Shown piece by piece: positions 43,677 through 54,501 of a stretch of DNA of 64,000 nt; position 1 is the stretch's first letter, and every line of letters starts with the position of its first letter. The notes beneath the pieces were generated by a model. The model had not been told where the DNA came from. It made no database searches and was given only the letters and a program-made list of their open reading frames with translations. The DNA comes from Erythroxylum novogranatense (lineage: Eukaryota > Streptophyta > Magnoliopsida > Malpighiales > Erythroxylaceae): NCBI GenBank assembly GCA_029891385.1, contig CM057228.1, positions 22,468,309 to 22,532,308 of the forward strand, read 5' to 3'. Both the position numbers and the translations under genes were made by a program.

Positions 43677-46600
43677 TGTTGGCCCTAAAATATTTTTCTT
43701 TATGAATAAGCATGATTTAAATAATTTTGAGGTTTTGATAGATTAATCATTTTGTAATTATTTAATTATGTCAAAGTTAGTAAGATTTATTGAATGGGTA
43801 AGTGGAATTAAAGTGTTAAGTTATAAGAATGTTCAAAGGTGTTTTTGGTAAGACACTTAAGGTTAAAAGAACATAAGCCTATAAGGAAGGATAAAATGGA
43901 CTTTTTGGGCCCATTAAGGGCAGAAATGGAAGAAGAAATGTTGTCTTATTCTTTTAAGAAAGGAAAAACGTGAATTGAGAGAGAAGAACAAAAATAGAAG
44001 AGAGAAAGAAGAGAGTTTCAGTGGAGAGGAGAGAAAAGAAGGAAAGATAGTTAGGGTTTCATCATTTCTTGATTTTTAAGGGAGATTTTGAGGTTGTTTA
44101 AGAAGGAAAAAAGGTAGAGGAAGAGAATAGCTTCCATTTGAGCCAAAGATCTCTTCATTTGGTGAAGAATTAAGGTAAGATCATTTTGAATCTTTTGGAT
44201 TTTTTGAAGGATTTTAGTTCATGAAGCTTAGTACATGCATGAGTTTAGGTATTCTAGAACCAATTTTAGTGATTGTGCTCTATGGGATTTTCAATTGAAA
44301 ACCCTATTAAGTGGGAGCTTTTTTATTGTAGAAGGGGATCAAGAGAGGCATTTTGAGCAATTCTTTAAGCAAGGAATTCAAGGTGGGTACATGTTTATAA
44401 TAGAGTAAATAAGCTACTAATATTTTCTTTGAATAAAAGAAGTTTAATGATTTCAATTGTATCATAAGTGTTGCATTTATTGCTTTTGAATGATTTGAGA
44501 AATTGCAATATGTTGTTATATGAATTGTGTGATGATTTATGAAAAGACTTTGAAAGTGATTTTTTTGAAAAGATAACATGTTTATGAAATCATGTTTTTG
44601 AAATATCTCTTGATTATGAAAAATCCAATTTAAAAAAAGTACCATTTTTGACGATATGTTTACAAGATGTGAAATGCATGACTATGTGGGTTTGTGGTGG
44701 TCCTCTAAGTTAAGTCAAGTTCACTTTAATAAGAGGCTTCTCCTGCTTGCCCTCTCGTGGCTTAGAACTCCTTCATGAACTCCCATAAGTTCACGGCTAC
44801 GTAAAACCATTATGTGGGGTTGTGTTAGTACGTTTTGTTCATGGCTACAGTATAGGACCCTTATAGAAAATGTGTAATACATTCTGTTTTGGATCTACCC
44901 AAACTATTCTGATGTGCTTATGTGTTTATGTTATGTTAACAAGTTTGATGCATTCATGTTTTGTAATTCGTGAACTTTGGTTAAGGATTTGAGAACGATA
45001 CAATTTATGATTTCAATTTGAATTTTATATTGACAAATGAACATTTCAAAGGTTCTGCTTATTTTTTCCATATAAACTGTTATCTATGATCTTTCAAGCT
45101 CACCCTATTTTAGTCCCATCTTCAGGTGAAGAAAATAAGATCAAGTAACCAAGAGTCGAGGATCCATTCTACTTTTACAATATTTTGTAAATTAAGTTAG
45201 ATTTTGTAAAAGCAAGACTTTAGATGCATTTTGAGATTTATTGAGGCTTTGTATCTTTTGTATTTTGTATTTTGATACCGATAATGTAATGTGGCTTGGA
45301 ATGCCAATAAAGCTTTGTCAATTCTTATTTTGTTGTTAATGAAATATGAATTGTGTATAGACGATGTGAGTTGAAATTAGATATACTTGAAGAAGTTACG
45401 AACTTAAGTTGATGATTTTTTAATATGATATATATAAAGGAAAGAAATATAGGAATTATGAACGATGAGATGTAGTTGAATGTGATGATTTAAATGAGTT
45501 GAGATTCGAGGGTTTAACGAAGTCAATTTGGTAGTTAAATGGTTATGCTCAAGACATTCCAAGTTTGCACAGTGCAAATTTCAAGTCTTCCATAGGGGTA
45601 AAATTTGTGTTTTGACTTCAGGGAAAAATCTGAATTAATCTATGTTGAATTAGACAAAGTTGTCTTTTAGAAAGTTGTAACTTATCTTTCTAGCTCTCCA
45701 ACAATATATAGTATTAAATTTTTTGACATCGGAGTCGAAAGTTGTGATTTTTATAGGTGAAGATGCTTTGGAGAGTGTAGTTAGTGATTTAGAATTTTTG
45801 GTGACGTGAGGAAGACCCAGTAGAAATATCTTCATCTGATACATCTTAAACTAAATCTTCAAATGCATCTTAGATTGAATCGTCTGATGCATCTCAGACT
45901 GAATCATTTGATTCACTATAGATTGAATCGTCTGATGCCTCTCAAACTAAATCGTTTGATTCGTTGTAGACTGAATCTTCTAATACATCTCAGACTAAAT
46001 CGTTCGATCTTTTGTCTAGTCCAATTTTGATGCTCTAGATAACAAAATCATACTTTGGTGTCTTCATGAAATTGTAGATCTATAATTCTTCTTTCAAACC
46101 ATCTAAGAATGACCTTGATCTGATATCTCTAGAGAAAGTTATGCCAATTGTTCCAAAATAGGTCTTAGACTGAAGCCTTTCGTCTGACTTTTCATCTGGT
46201 ATCGTCTACCCTTTTGTTTGATTCAATTGTGACCCTTTAGATGACAAAATTTCACTTAAATGTCTGCATAAAAGTTATAGATCTACAAGTTCTCTTTCAA
46301 ACCGTCTAAGAATGATCTTGATCCGATATCTCTAGAGAAAGTTATGCCAATTGTTCCAAAATAGGTCTTAGATTAAAGCCTTTCGTCTGACCTTTCGTTT
46401 GGTTCAATTTTTACCCTCTAGATGAAAAAATATCACTTTAGTTATTCATAAAAGTTGTATATCTACAAGTCTTCTTTTAAACCATTCAAGAATAACCTTA
46501 ATCCGATATCTCTAGAGAACGTTATGCCAATTATTCCAAAATAGGTCCTAGACTGAAGCCTTTCGTCTGGTTCAATTTTGATCTTTTAGATGACAAAATC

Positions 46601-47358
46601 TCGCTTTAGTGTCTTCAAAAAAGTTGTAGATCTACAAGTTCTATTTCAAACTGTCTAATAATGACCTTGATCTAATATCTGTAGAGAAAGTTATTCCAAT
46701 TTTTCCAAAATAGGTCTTAGACTAAAGCCTTTCGTCTGACCTTTCCGTCTGGTATCGTCTGACCTTTTCGTCTGGTTTCGTCTAACCTTTCATTTGACTC
46801 AATTTTGATCCTATAGATGACAAAATATCTCTTTAATGTCTTCATAAAATTTGTAGATATAGAAGTTCTATTTCAAACCATCTAAGAATGACCTCAATCC
46901 GATATCTCTAGTGAAATTTATGCTAATTGTCCCAAAAGAGATCTTAGACTAAAGCCTTTCGTCTGGTTCAATGTTGACCTCTATATGACAAAATCTCTCT
47001 TCAAACTCTTCACAAAATTTGTAGATCTTGAAGTCCTCTTCGAAACCGTCCTAAGATGACCTTAATTAGACATCTATAGAGAAAGTTATGCCAATTGTCC
47101 CGAAATAGGTTCAATATAATTGAGGACAAAACCTTGTTTGATTCTTTCGGCCATAACTTTGTTGCCTGACCTCCAAATAAAGTGATTCTTGAACCAATAG
47201 ATTTCCAACACATTTTTTTATCTCTCCATAAAAACTGATAGCTTTTAGTATTGATTTGAAAAAGATTGATTGAATCAAAGTAAGGATAAGGGTTGGAAGA
47301 GTATGAATTGGATATTTTACTGAACGTACTTTGGTATGTTGATCATATCTTAACCTGT
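43677..47358 (+). repeat. gypsy-2 left LTR, first part
   Basis: Starts TGTTGGCCCTAAAATATTTT, matching TGTTGACCCTCAAAAAATTT at 61228. It contains a TGGGCC at 43906, telobox TTAGGGTTT at 44051-44059, a purine-rich stretch 43960-44130, an AAG/GTAAG donor-like site at 44172-44179, a TTCAG/GTGAAG acceptor-like site at about 45125, the CGTCTG-rich tandem repeat 45815-47110 and the conserved motif at 47149-47195. Minus-strand open frames at 44307-44645 and 61847-62194 are the same LTR segment twice and carry no domain. Confidence 0.85.
45815..47110 (+). repeat. CGTCTG-rich tandem array in gypsy-2 left LTR
   Basis: The first part (45815-46015) has short units such as GAATCGTCTGATGC and CATCTCAGACTGAATC. 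The second part has longer units of about 170-230 bp beginning GGTCTTAGACTGAAGCC at 46161, 46364, 46544, 46712 and about 46940. Each contains TTTCGTCTG, CCTCTAGATGACAAAATC, GTAGATCTACAAG and GATATCTCTAGAGAAAG. Length changes come from the number of CGTCTGACC-type subunits. The right LTR repeats it at 63320-64000 (units at 63579, 63781 and 63982). Confidence 0.85.
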
Positions 47359-47557
47359 TGTTAGCCCCGAATTTCTTTTATGTTAATTAAGCATGATTAG
47401 CTTAATTAAGCATGATTAGTGTTAGTATTTAATTAAGTTGTTATTGATTAAGTAAGGAGGCATAAATAAGTTAGTCGACTAATGATTTAAAGTAATAAAA
47501 TGTGTTAGATAAGTTGTGAAGTAGTAGTGAAAGAAGAATAAGAGAATAAAGGTGGAA

Positions 47558-48003
47558 TGGGCTTTAGTTGTCTTGAATTAGAAAGAAGGAAAAGAGTGGG
47601 CTTAGGCTAAATGGGCTTAAGTTGTAAATAGTAGTATAAGAAGAAGAGGAGGAAATAAAGAGAAGGAAGAGGATAATTGGGCCTAAGAGAATGATGGGCC
47701 TAAATGAAATGAAAAGAAGATGAAATAAATGAAATGAATAAAGAACAAGAAAATGAAATGGGCCCAAAGATTTATGGGCTTGAGTAAGTTAAAGAGGAAA
47801 TAAAAAGTAAAAAAGAAGAAGGAGGAATTAATGAAGAAGTGGGCTTAATGAATTAATGGGCCTAAGCAAGTTGAGTAGGAAAAAGAATTAGTGGGCTTAA
47901 AGAGAACCAATGGGCTTAAGTTAAAGAGAATATGATGTAGGAAAATAAGAAGGAAGATGAAGAAGGAAGTAGAAGAGAGGAGATGGGCTTAAGTGATTGG
48001 GCT
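47558..48003 (+). promoter_or_regulatory. Cluster of 13 TGGGCY (site II) motifs, 5' LTR of gypsy-1
   Basis: TGGGCT or TGGGCC starts at 47558, 47597, 47612, 47678, 47695, 47759, 47775, 47840, 47857, 47892, 47911, 47984 and 47998, all on the plus strand and many followed by TAAG. TGGGCY is known as the site II element of plant promoters, bound by TCP factors and linked to expression in dividing cells. The array ends about 20 bp before a TATA box, the right place for an enhancer in U3. Confidence 0.8.
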
Positions 48004-48021
48004 TGAGAATTTAGTGAGGAG

Positions 48022-48028
48022 TATAAAG
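48022..48028 (+). promoter_or_regulatory. TATA box, gypsy-1 5' LTR
   Basis: GAGTATAAAGAAGAG, TATAAAG at 48022. It lies just after the TGGGCY array and before a purine-rich leader, so transcription would start near 48050. Same in the other LTR at 55159. Confidence 0.6.
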
Positions 48029-50299
48029 AAGAGTTAAATGAGTAAGTAGGAGGATTTAAAGAAGGAAGAAACGAAAATGTAGGAGAGGGAGAGAGGAGTT
48101 TACGGCAATGAGAGGAAAAGAAGAAGAGAAGAAGAAAATGCTAGGTCATGGGATTTCTAATGGTTCAAGAGCTTGTTTGAAGAAAGTTGAAGAAGAAAAA
48201 GTGTGGAGAATGCTCCAAGCTACAATCTAAGCTAAGAAACTCTTTGGGAAGTTGGAGATTAAGGTAAGCTTGGATTTTTAGTTTGATCTTTTGTTGGGTT
48301 TTTGGTTGAAAATGCTTGGAAATAAGATGGGTATAGTGATTCCCAAATCAATTTCATGAAAGAGTTGATATAGTTTTCCAATTGAAGTTGTTTTGATTTG
48401 GGTTTTTGTTGTTCTTGAAGTTGAACAAGAAGAAAGAGAAGAGCTAGGGGGAGAGCTCCATTAGACAAGGATTTAGCAATTGATGAGGTAGGTTTTATGT
48501 TTATAGTTGAATAATGGGCCATTTATATGTTTTCTAAATTTAAAAGGTTAAATGATTTCAAATTTATAGTTTATGAATGCTTTGAGAAATTAGCATCATT
48601 GATGTAATTGTTTTAAAATGATTTGAGAATTATCATGAGAAGTTGATTGATTGAATGAAAATTGTTAAGTGTTGTTAAGTTAAATAGTTGATTGATACTT
48701 GTGTTGGATGAAATGATAAATGCATATGAAATGCTTCATGTTCATGACTTAAGGTATGAAGATTTGCATGATTTATGCAATACAAGAATTTGCAAAATAT
48801 TGCCATTTTGGCAATCATGATTTCAAGCACATGATTGTATGTTAAGTGGGTTAGGTTAAGTCCACCCAAGAAACGTCTCGCACGATGACCATGAAAAGCC
48901 TTCTCCGGTTGCCTGATTGGGCTAGGATGTTCCTTTTGGACTCCTCAAGAATTTGCCTACATAAGACCATTAAATGGAATTATGTAGTTGCCATGAATTG
49001 TGGACTTACCGAACCATCATGATGTGTTTAAGTATTATGTGTTATGTGTTACATTACAAGATCATTTCATGAATTGCATTCATGTCTTTATGACTAATTA
49101 GAAAATGCATGAGTTTTATTAAAGATTTCATGAGCGTTTGAAGAATGTGGGAATTGCAAATATGACCCTATGAACGATTTAAAATGGAGTATAAATTGCC
49201 TTTATGATTTACAAACAAGTCGAAAAGTGGTATGGTTTAAAATTTTAAGCAAATGACAAGAGGTTTTATGGAAACAAATGTTTCATGATTTCAAAAGGAA
49301 AGTTTTATGGAAATGGATTTTATAAACTGTTTTGTTCATTATTATGATTATAAGCATATTACCTATTGAGCCCCAAGCTCACCCCTCTTTTCCCAAATTC
49401 CAGGTATTAAACAAGAAAATCAAGAGATGTGAGATCAAGGCACAAATAGCCTATTTTGTTGTGTATTTAAAGTTAGATGATGTAACATAAGGTTAAAATT
49501 GTATTGTGAGCGTTTGAATGAGGTAAATTGAGATGATTGGGATTTGTGTATATGTAATTGGGATATTGGTATTGGTAATGAAATCTTGGCTTGGAAATGA
49601 CATTGGGATATGTAACGTTGATCTTATGGTATTCATGAAAGATTGGTTTCAGATATGAAATTGAATTAGATAAATTATATATATATGAATGGTCATGATG
49701 ATGGTTGAGTATGAATGGATGATATAAGTTTGGATATATATATATATCGTATGCAAAGCAGTGGAAAATAAGTAGGTTCAAAGAAGTAATCAATTGAATT
49801 GATGAGCATTGAGTACAAGTTGCCATTGTTGGAAATCGAAACTTTATGAATAAGAAAAGATGGGAATAGTATGAAACATGAAATGTTGTTGAATATAAAG
49901 GATCATATGGATTGAAGTTGAGAGTTAGCTTGTGATGGGTGAAAGTTGCTTGAGTGATGGCTTGGGTCATGTGGATGGATCCATTGGCAATTGGGATTAA
50001 ATTGAGAGTAGATGAGTTGAATAAAAGTGTCAAAAGTGTGAGGGTTAGAACACGTGCCGTCCTTATTCATTCGGTCATATTATTATTTGATGGTCATGAT
50101 CGAGTAGTGACCTTTGAGTGGACTTTACCTTACTAAATGATGGAGTTAGCTTTACACCCTTCATAAGATTTATAGTTCATCTTCTTACCTTTCCATAGAG
50201 GTATAGTATGCCCCAATCGGAGCTAGGGATCAAAAGTTATGAGTCTTGAAAGATGATGATTCCAAGTGGTTACGAAAAGAAGGGTCCCAATCATTGGAA

Positions 50300-50490
50300 G
50301 GTGTTCCAATCGACTAGGAAAGGTTCAGTCGACTGGAAAGTGTTCCAGTCGACTACTCGGAGGGCGGAGAATATTTCTCGTAAGTTCCATCGACTATAAA
50401 GTGTTCGATCATTGGAAATGTTTCGATCGACTATAACCAAAGATAATACCTATCCCGATCGACCAGCACCTAGTCCGATCGACTAGGATT
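50300..50490 (+). repeat. TCGACT repeat block in gypsy-1 5' LTR
   Basis: CAGTCGACT, CAATCGACT, CGATCGACT and similar occur about nine times in 190 bp, often as TTCCAGTCGACTGGAAAGTG, which is partly palindromic. The copy in the 3' LTR is at 57420-57625. CpG-rich relative to the surroundings. Confidence 0.8.
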
Positions 50491-51401
50491 GTTAGCCAAG
50501 TGTTTTGGACGTTATTAGAGGCCGAATTTGGTTTTGTGGTCTTCATAAGAGTTGTAGATCTAGATGTCTACTTTCGTATGGTGAAAGAATGAACACATTT
50601 GAACCTCTATATTAAAAGTTATAGCAATCGCGCCAAAAGAGTTTCAATTTGATTTTGAAGTGAGCATGGTCCATTGTTTGGGGCATAATTCACTCATCCG
50701 ACCTCAAAATGAGGTGACTTTTGAACCATAGACTCATGAGACATATAGGTACCTCTACATAAAATTTTATAGCAATTGGAGTTGAACTGAGCAATTTTGT
50801 ATTGTATCAAGTAAGAGGTCAGCTAAGAAAGCATAATGAAGGTTTTGTACACATTATGGTTTTTCGGGGATATCATGAGCTATAGAACTCCAAATGAAGT
50901 GATTTTTGAGCCATGGATTCATGAGACATGTAGGTATCTACCCATAAGAATTTGTGCCATTTGGAGTTAAATTGAGGAACTTTTCTTTAATGCAATTGAG
51001 TGGTCGGTCAAGAGAATATGATCCGGTTATGAATAAACTTTGGATTTTTAAGCGTATCTTGAGTTGTAAAACTCCAATGAAGGTATTTCTTATGTCAAAT
51101 TTAACAAGGATTAGTATTATGATACTAGGAAGAAGTCAATTGAAATTGAGTTCTCAAAGTCTTCCCAGTTGGACCACAAGTAAGCAAGTTGAGTTCGAGG
51201 ATGAGACATGTTTGGAATGGGCCGACATTGAAGATGTCGCAAGTGAAATTCGAGATGATAGAATATGAACAAGGTATGATTCATGTCTATTAAGGGTTTT
51301 CAAAATGTAAATAGTCCAAAAAAAAAAAAAAAAAGACGGCTAATTAGGGTTAATGGCATAAACCCTACAAGGTAAAATGGCTAAGTTTCATGTTACATGA
51401 T

Positions 51402-51418
51402 CCGGAGTTGGACTCCGG
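51402..51418 (+). other. Hairpin near the 3' end of gypsy-1 5' LTR
   Basis: CCGGAGT, loop TGG, ACTCCGG: a perfect 7-bp stem 15 bases before the LTR end. Identical in the 3' LTR at 58534-58550. It would lie in the transcript just before the primer site. Confidence 0.7.
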
Positions 51419-51433
51419 TAACGAGGTCTAACA

Positions 51434-54400
51434 TATGTGGTATCAAAGCGCTAGTATTACGATCTTACATGGGCGCATGAACACGAGTTAGGTGCATAAG
51501 AAACTATTACAGTCCGAGGAGATGATGATAATGATTCGATGCCATTACATCGGAAATGTCGAAAGTCTTTGATTAAGGATATGAGTCTCGGATCGTTAAG
51601 TTGACGTCCTTAACGGTCGGATGATTTTGACCTCGATCAGAGTACTTATCGACATTCCTTTTGATGGTAGGGAAATATGTGAATTATGAGCATGGATTGT
51701 TTGAGGAAAAGTAGGGGGACAAGGATTACAAGGATTAAGGATTCAAGTAGAACTTCATGAAAGTCGAAATTTTATGGTTTTAAGAAGATGAAACCAGAAC
51801 CCCAGTGGGTGTATGCTTATAATAAATTCAAAAGGCCAAGTTTGTTTTCATTAAATTAAGCAAGAAAATTTCATAATTTTAAATTGCATCATAATTGTTG
51901 CATCAGTTGTGCATTGAGTGCATTATGAAATGTTACATGTTTAATATGTGATTATGTGAATGATTGATGAAATGAATTTAAAAAGGGTTTTTCTTTTAAG
52001 AAATACAAGTTTATGAAATTATGCTTTCAGACATGATTTGTTCAAGAATATCACGTTGTGAAAAGCAAGTTTACAAGAAAGTGCCATTCTAGGCAACAAG
52101 AAATCTATGTGATGTATGATCTATGCAATGATTTTTCATGAATAAGTTTGTATTAATGATCAAAATATATAGATAGAGATAAATGCAAGATATGCAAGCT
52201 ATTATATGGGAAAAGCGGGATGATAATATGAATGATAAAGTAGATAAGTACAAGAAGGTAATTTGTTTTCTATTGAGAGTATCAATATGATGATCCAAAG
52301 TTTGTGGGGTCAAATACATGCAAGTGAGTTTGTTATGCACGAAGGTAATGCGTGTATGGACATGATCGAGGACACAACCTAAGACCTAGAATTATTATGT
52401 TAATATAGCTCCCATAGTCTAAAGTTTAAGGGAACTAGAGTATCACATGACAAAGTGCTCCCAATGATCATGCGGGGACCACTTGAAAATTTTCAAAAAA
52501 AAAAATGTTGCCCTAAGAAATGATTTGACGGTCCAGATAAGAATATTATCCGGAATGATAGAAATCAAAGTGGCAAGAATGTAAAGCGAATTTGTAAGTG
52601 GGCAAAATGGGATGAAATTTATGATGCCACCCACGTATAGGTGGTAATAAGTGTGTTCATTTATTCCTTTAGGTTTGGGCAAATTGGACATGATAACTTT
52701 GTGAGGATTTGGAAATTGATTTTCCAGAGGTATTAAGAATATCTAACATGATGATGAAATAGGCAATTGAGCAAGGTTGCATAGATAGTATAGATAATTG
52801 TAGCAAGAAATGATTAAGTTGGAATAAGCGGATCGATATACCGTGAGGAAGCATAATGTATTATTGAATAAGTATGTAGATATTACCCTCATGCTAAGGG
52901 ATCGCATGAGTGAAATTATGAAATTGAAGAGACAATGATTTCTACTACAAGGGATATATATATATGCCTAAGTTCAAGCTAATACCATGTGAAAGTATCT
53001 AGGGAGATACTGATTATGACTCGATGAATATGTTGAAGTCATAAGAAGGTAAGTTACAAACGAGTTTCAATATGAGGAGAAATTGACACGAATGAGCAAA
53101 TATGAGAATAAGTCCCGGTGAAATCGGAGGAATTACAGGGAATGAAGAGAAAAGTCATTCAAGGAAGAAAATCAATAAGGGAAATTGAAAAGGAAGTGAG
53201 GCAGGAAACATGAAAAATGATGAGGGAACACATGGAAATTGATACAAATTGTTTGGGTTAACAAAGGCCCGATAGCACTATGGTATTGAAGACTAATATG
53301 ATCCAATATTTGATGGCGTATGGATGAAGACATGAAGAAAATGTTTAAAGTGTATGAGTAATATAAGTAAAGGTAATGTATATCATATGAATTTGGAGGT
53401 TCTATGGTATGACCGATATGATATAAGAGATTTGGTAAAATCCAATGCAGACAATAAAGTGAATTCATATGTATCAAGAAAGCGAAAGTCGTATGGGTTA
53501 ATGATTTGGTACAGGATTTAGAATGACTACATTGATAATTGTTATGTAAATTTGGAGATAAAATATGTGAGAACATCTTAGATATGCACATGCAAGTGCA
53601 CCGTAATAACGATTTGATGCAATTCAAGAATCGAAAAAAAAATGTGTAATATGAGACCGAAGGTCTAAGGGTTGTACAAGTGAGAAGCTCCAGGTAGAGT
53701 TGAGTGATATATCAGATACATTAAGCATGAGTTCGATATCATGATGACCAGAACTAGAGCAAAAGTAAGCATAGCTGGTGGGGTTTAGTATATCCCAAAT
53801 TGAGAAAATAAGAAGTACGTAGAGTAAATGGAAATGAATGAATAAATAGATTGTTAACAAAGTACAAGTGGTAGCCTAAGATTATGTATCCTCGTAGGGA
53901 AATATTGAATGGTCTTCCAGTGATTAAGAATATCACGTAAGCAAGTAAATATTTGAATTAATGGGTTTAATTATCAAGAATATGTTTAAAGGCGATAGTT
54001 GAAGTTCATAAGACTATGAGATCCAAGTATAGATCTAATTGACTTTAAGTGCAAAAATCACGATACTAGTGAGTTCAGTTAAACTTTGTATGAGGAATTA
54101 TAGGATCAACGACAAGAGCGCGGAAATTGGTAAGAATAAGCAAGAGCGTAAGAACGTTAAAATAGAATCACTTAGCGTTTTCATGATGGGATCATTAAGT
54201 GCATGACAAGTTACTCGGTGATACTCGAGAACTACATGAACATGAATACATGATTATGAATATATATATGTATGAATACAATCATGCTAAGTTATGCTCA
54301 AGATAAATCAAGTAGGTCGGGAAGGCATGATATCTAAGCAAATCACGATATGAATGGTGAATCATTAATTGGGGTTATGGAAAAGAAAGAATTTGAGTGA

Positions 54401-54489
54401 GGAAAGGAATAGAAGAGCAAAAGAGTCCAAGAGGAAGTAACCCTTAAGACTCTATCAAGAAGATATGAATTTCGAGGACGAAATTTCTT
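51434..54489 (+). pseudogene. gypsy-1 internal domain with decayed pol
   Basis: No long frame. Recognisable traces on the plus strand are the end of RNase H at about 53693-53735 (in-frame DISDTLSMSS, where gypsy elements have a V-A-D-A-L-S-R motif) and an integrase-core stretch near 54050-54100 (SEF then TLYEEL), followed at 54475-54489 by the standard gypsy 3' phrase ATTTCGAGGACGAAATTTC. Gag, protease and most of RT were not found. Minus-strand frames such as 53172-53627 are antisense and not genes. Confidence 0.6.
51438..51449 (+). promoter_or_regulatory. gypsy-1 primer-binding site
   Basis: TGGTATCAAAGC, one mismatch from the initiator Met-tRNA complement TGGTATCAGAGC, four bases after the LTR. 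Sets the plus orientation. Confidence 0.88.
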
Positions 54490-54501
54490 AAGGGGAAGAA
54501 A
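54490..54501 (+). promoter_or_regulatory. gypsy-1 polypurine tract
   Basis: AAGGGGAAGAAA directly before the 3' LTR (TGTTAGCC). Preceded by the GAGGACGAAAT phrase typical of plant gypsy elements. Confidence 0.85.

Larger units (their letters stand above)
47359..51433 (+). repeat. gypsy-1 5' LTR
   Basis: Starts TGTTAGCCCCGAATTTC and ends CGAGGTCTAACA. Order of parts: TGGGCY array 47558-48003, TATA box 48022, purine-rich leader, donor-like AAG/GTAAG at 48261-48268, acceptor-like CCAG at 49403, TCGACT block 50300-50490, conserved motif 50681-50727 with diverged repeats to about 51080, an A run at 51318-51335, and a CCGGAGT hairpin at 51402-51418. Long minus-strand open frames here (for example 49473-50033) are antisense, low-complexity and without domain. 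Confidence 0.93.

Noticed and set aside
44307..44645. 112-codon minus-strand frame with a similar one at 61847-62194
   Set aside because: The similarity only reflects that both are the same LTR segment; antisense and without domain.
49473..50033. 186-codon minus-strand open frame in the gypsy-1 5' LTR, with a shorter match at 56607-56960
   Set aside because: It is antisense within an LTR, His/Tyr/Ile-rich by base composition, interrupted in the other LTR and without any domain.
51318..51335. A run as a LINE or SINE tail
   Set aside because: It lies at the same place in both LTRs of gypsy-1 and belongs to that LTR.
51340..51370. Interstitial telomere array
   Set aside because: Only single TTAGGGTT and AAACCCTA motifs occur, not an array; treated as telobox-like motifs.
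53172..53627. 151-codon minus-strand frame in the gypsy-1 internal domain
   Set aside because: Antisense to the decayed pol, which reads on the plus strand; no domain.
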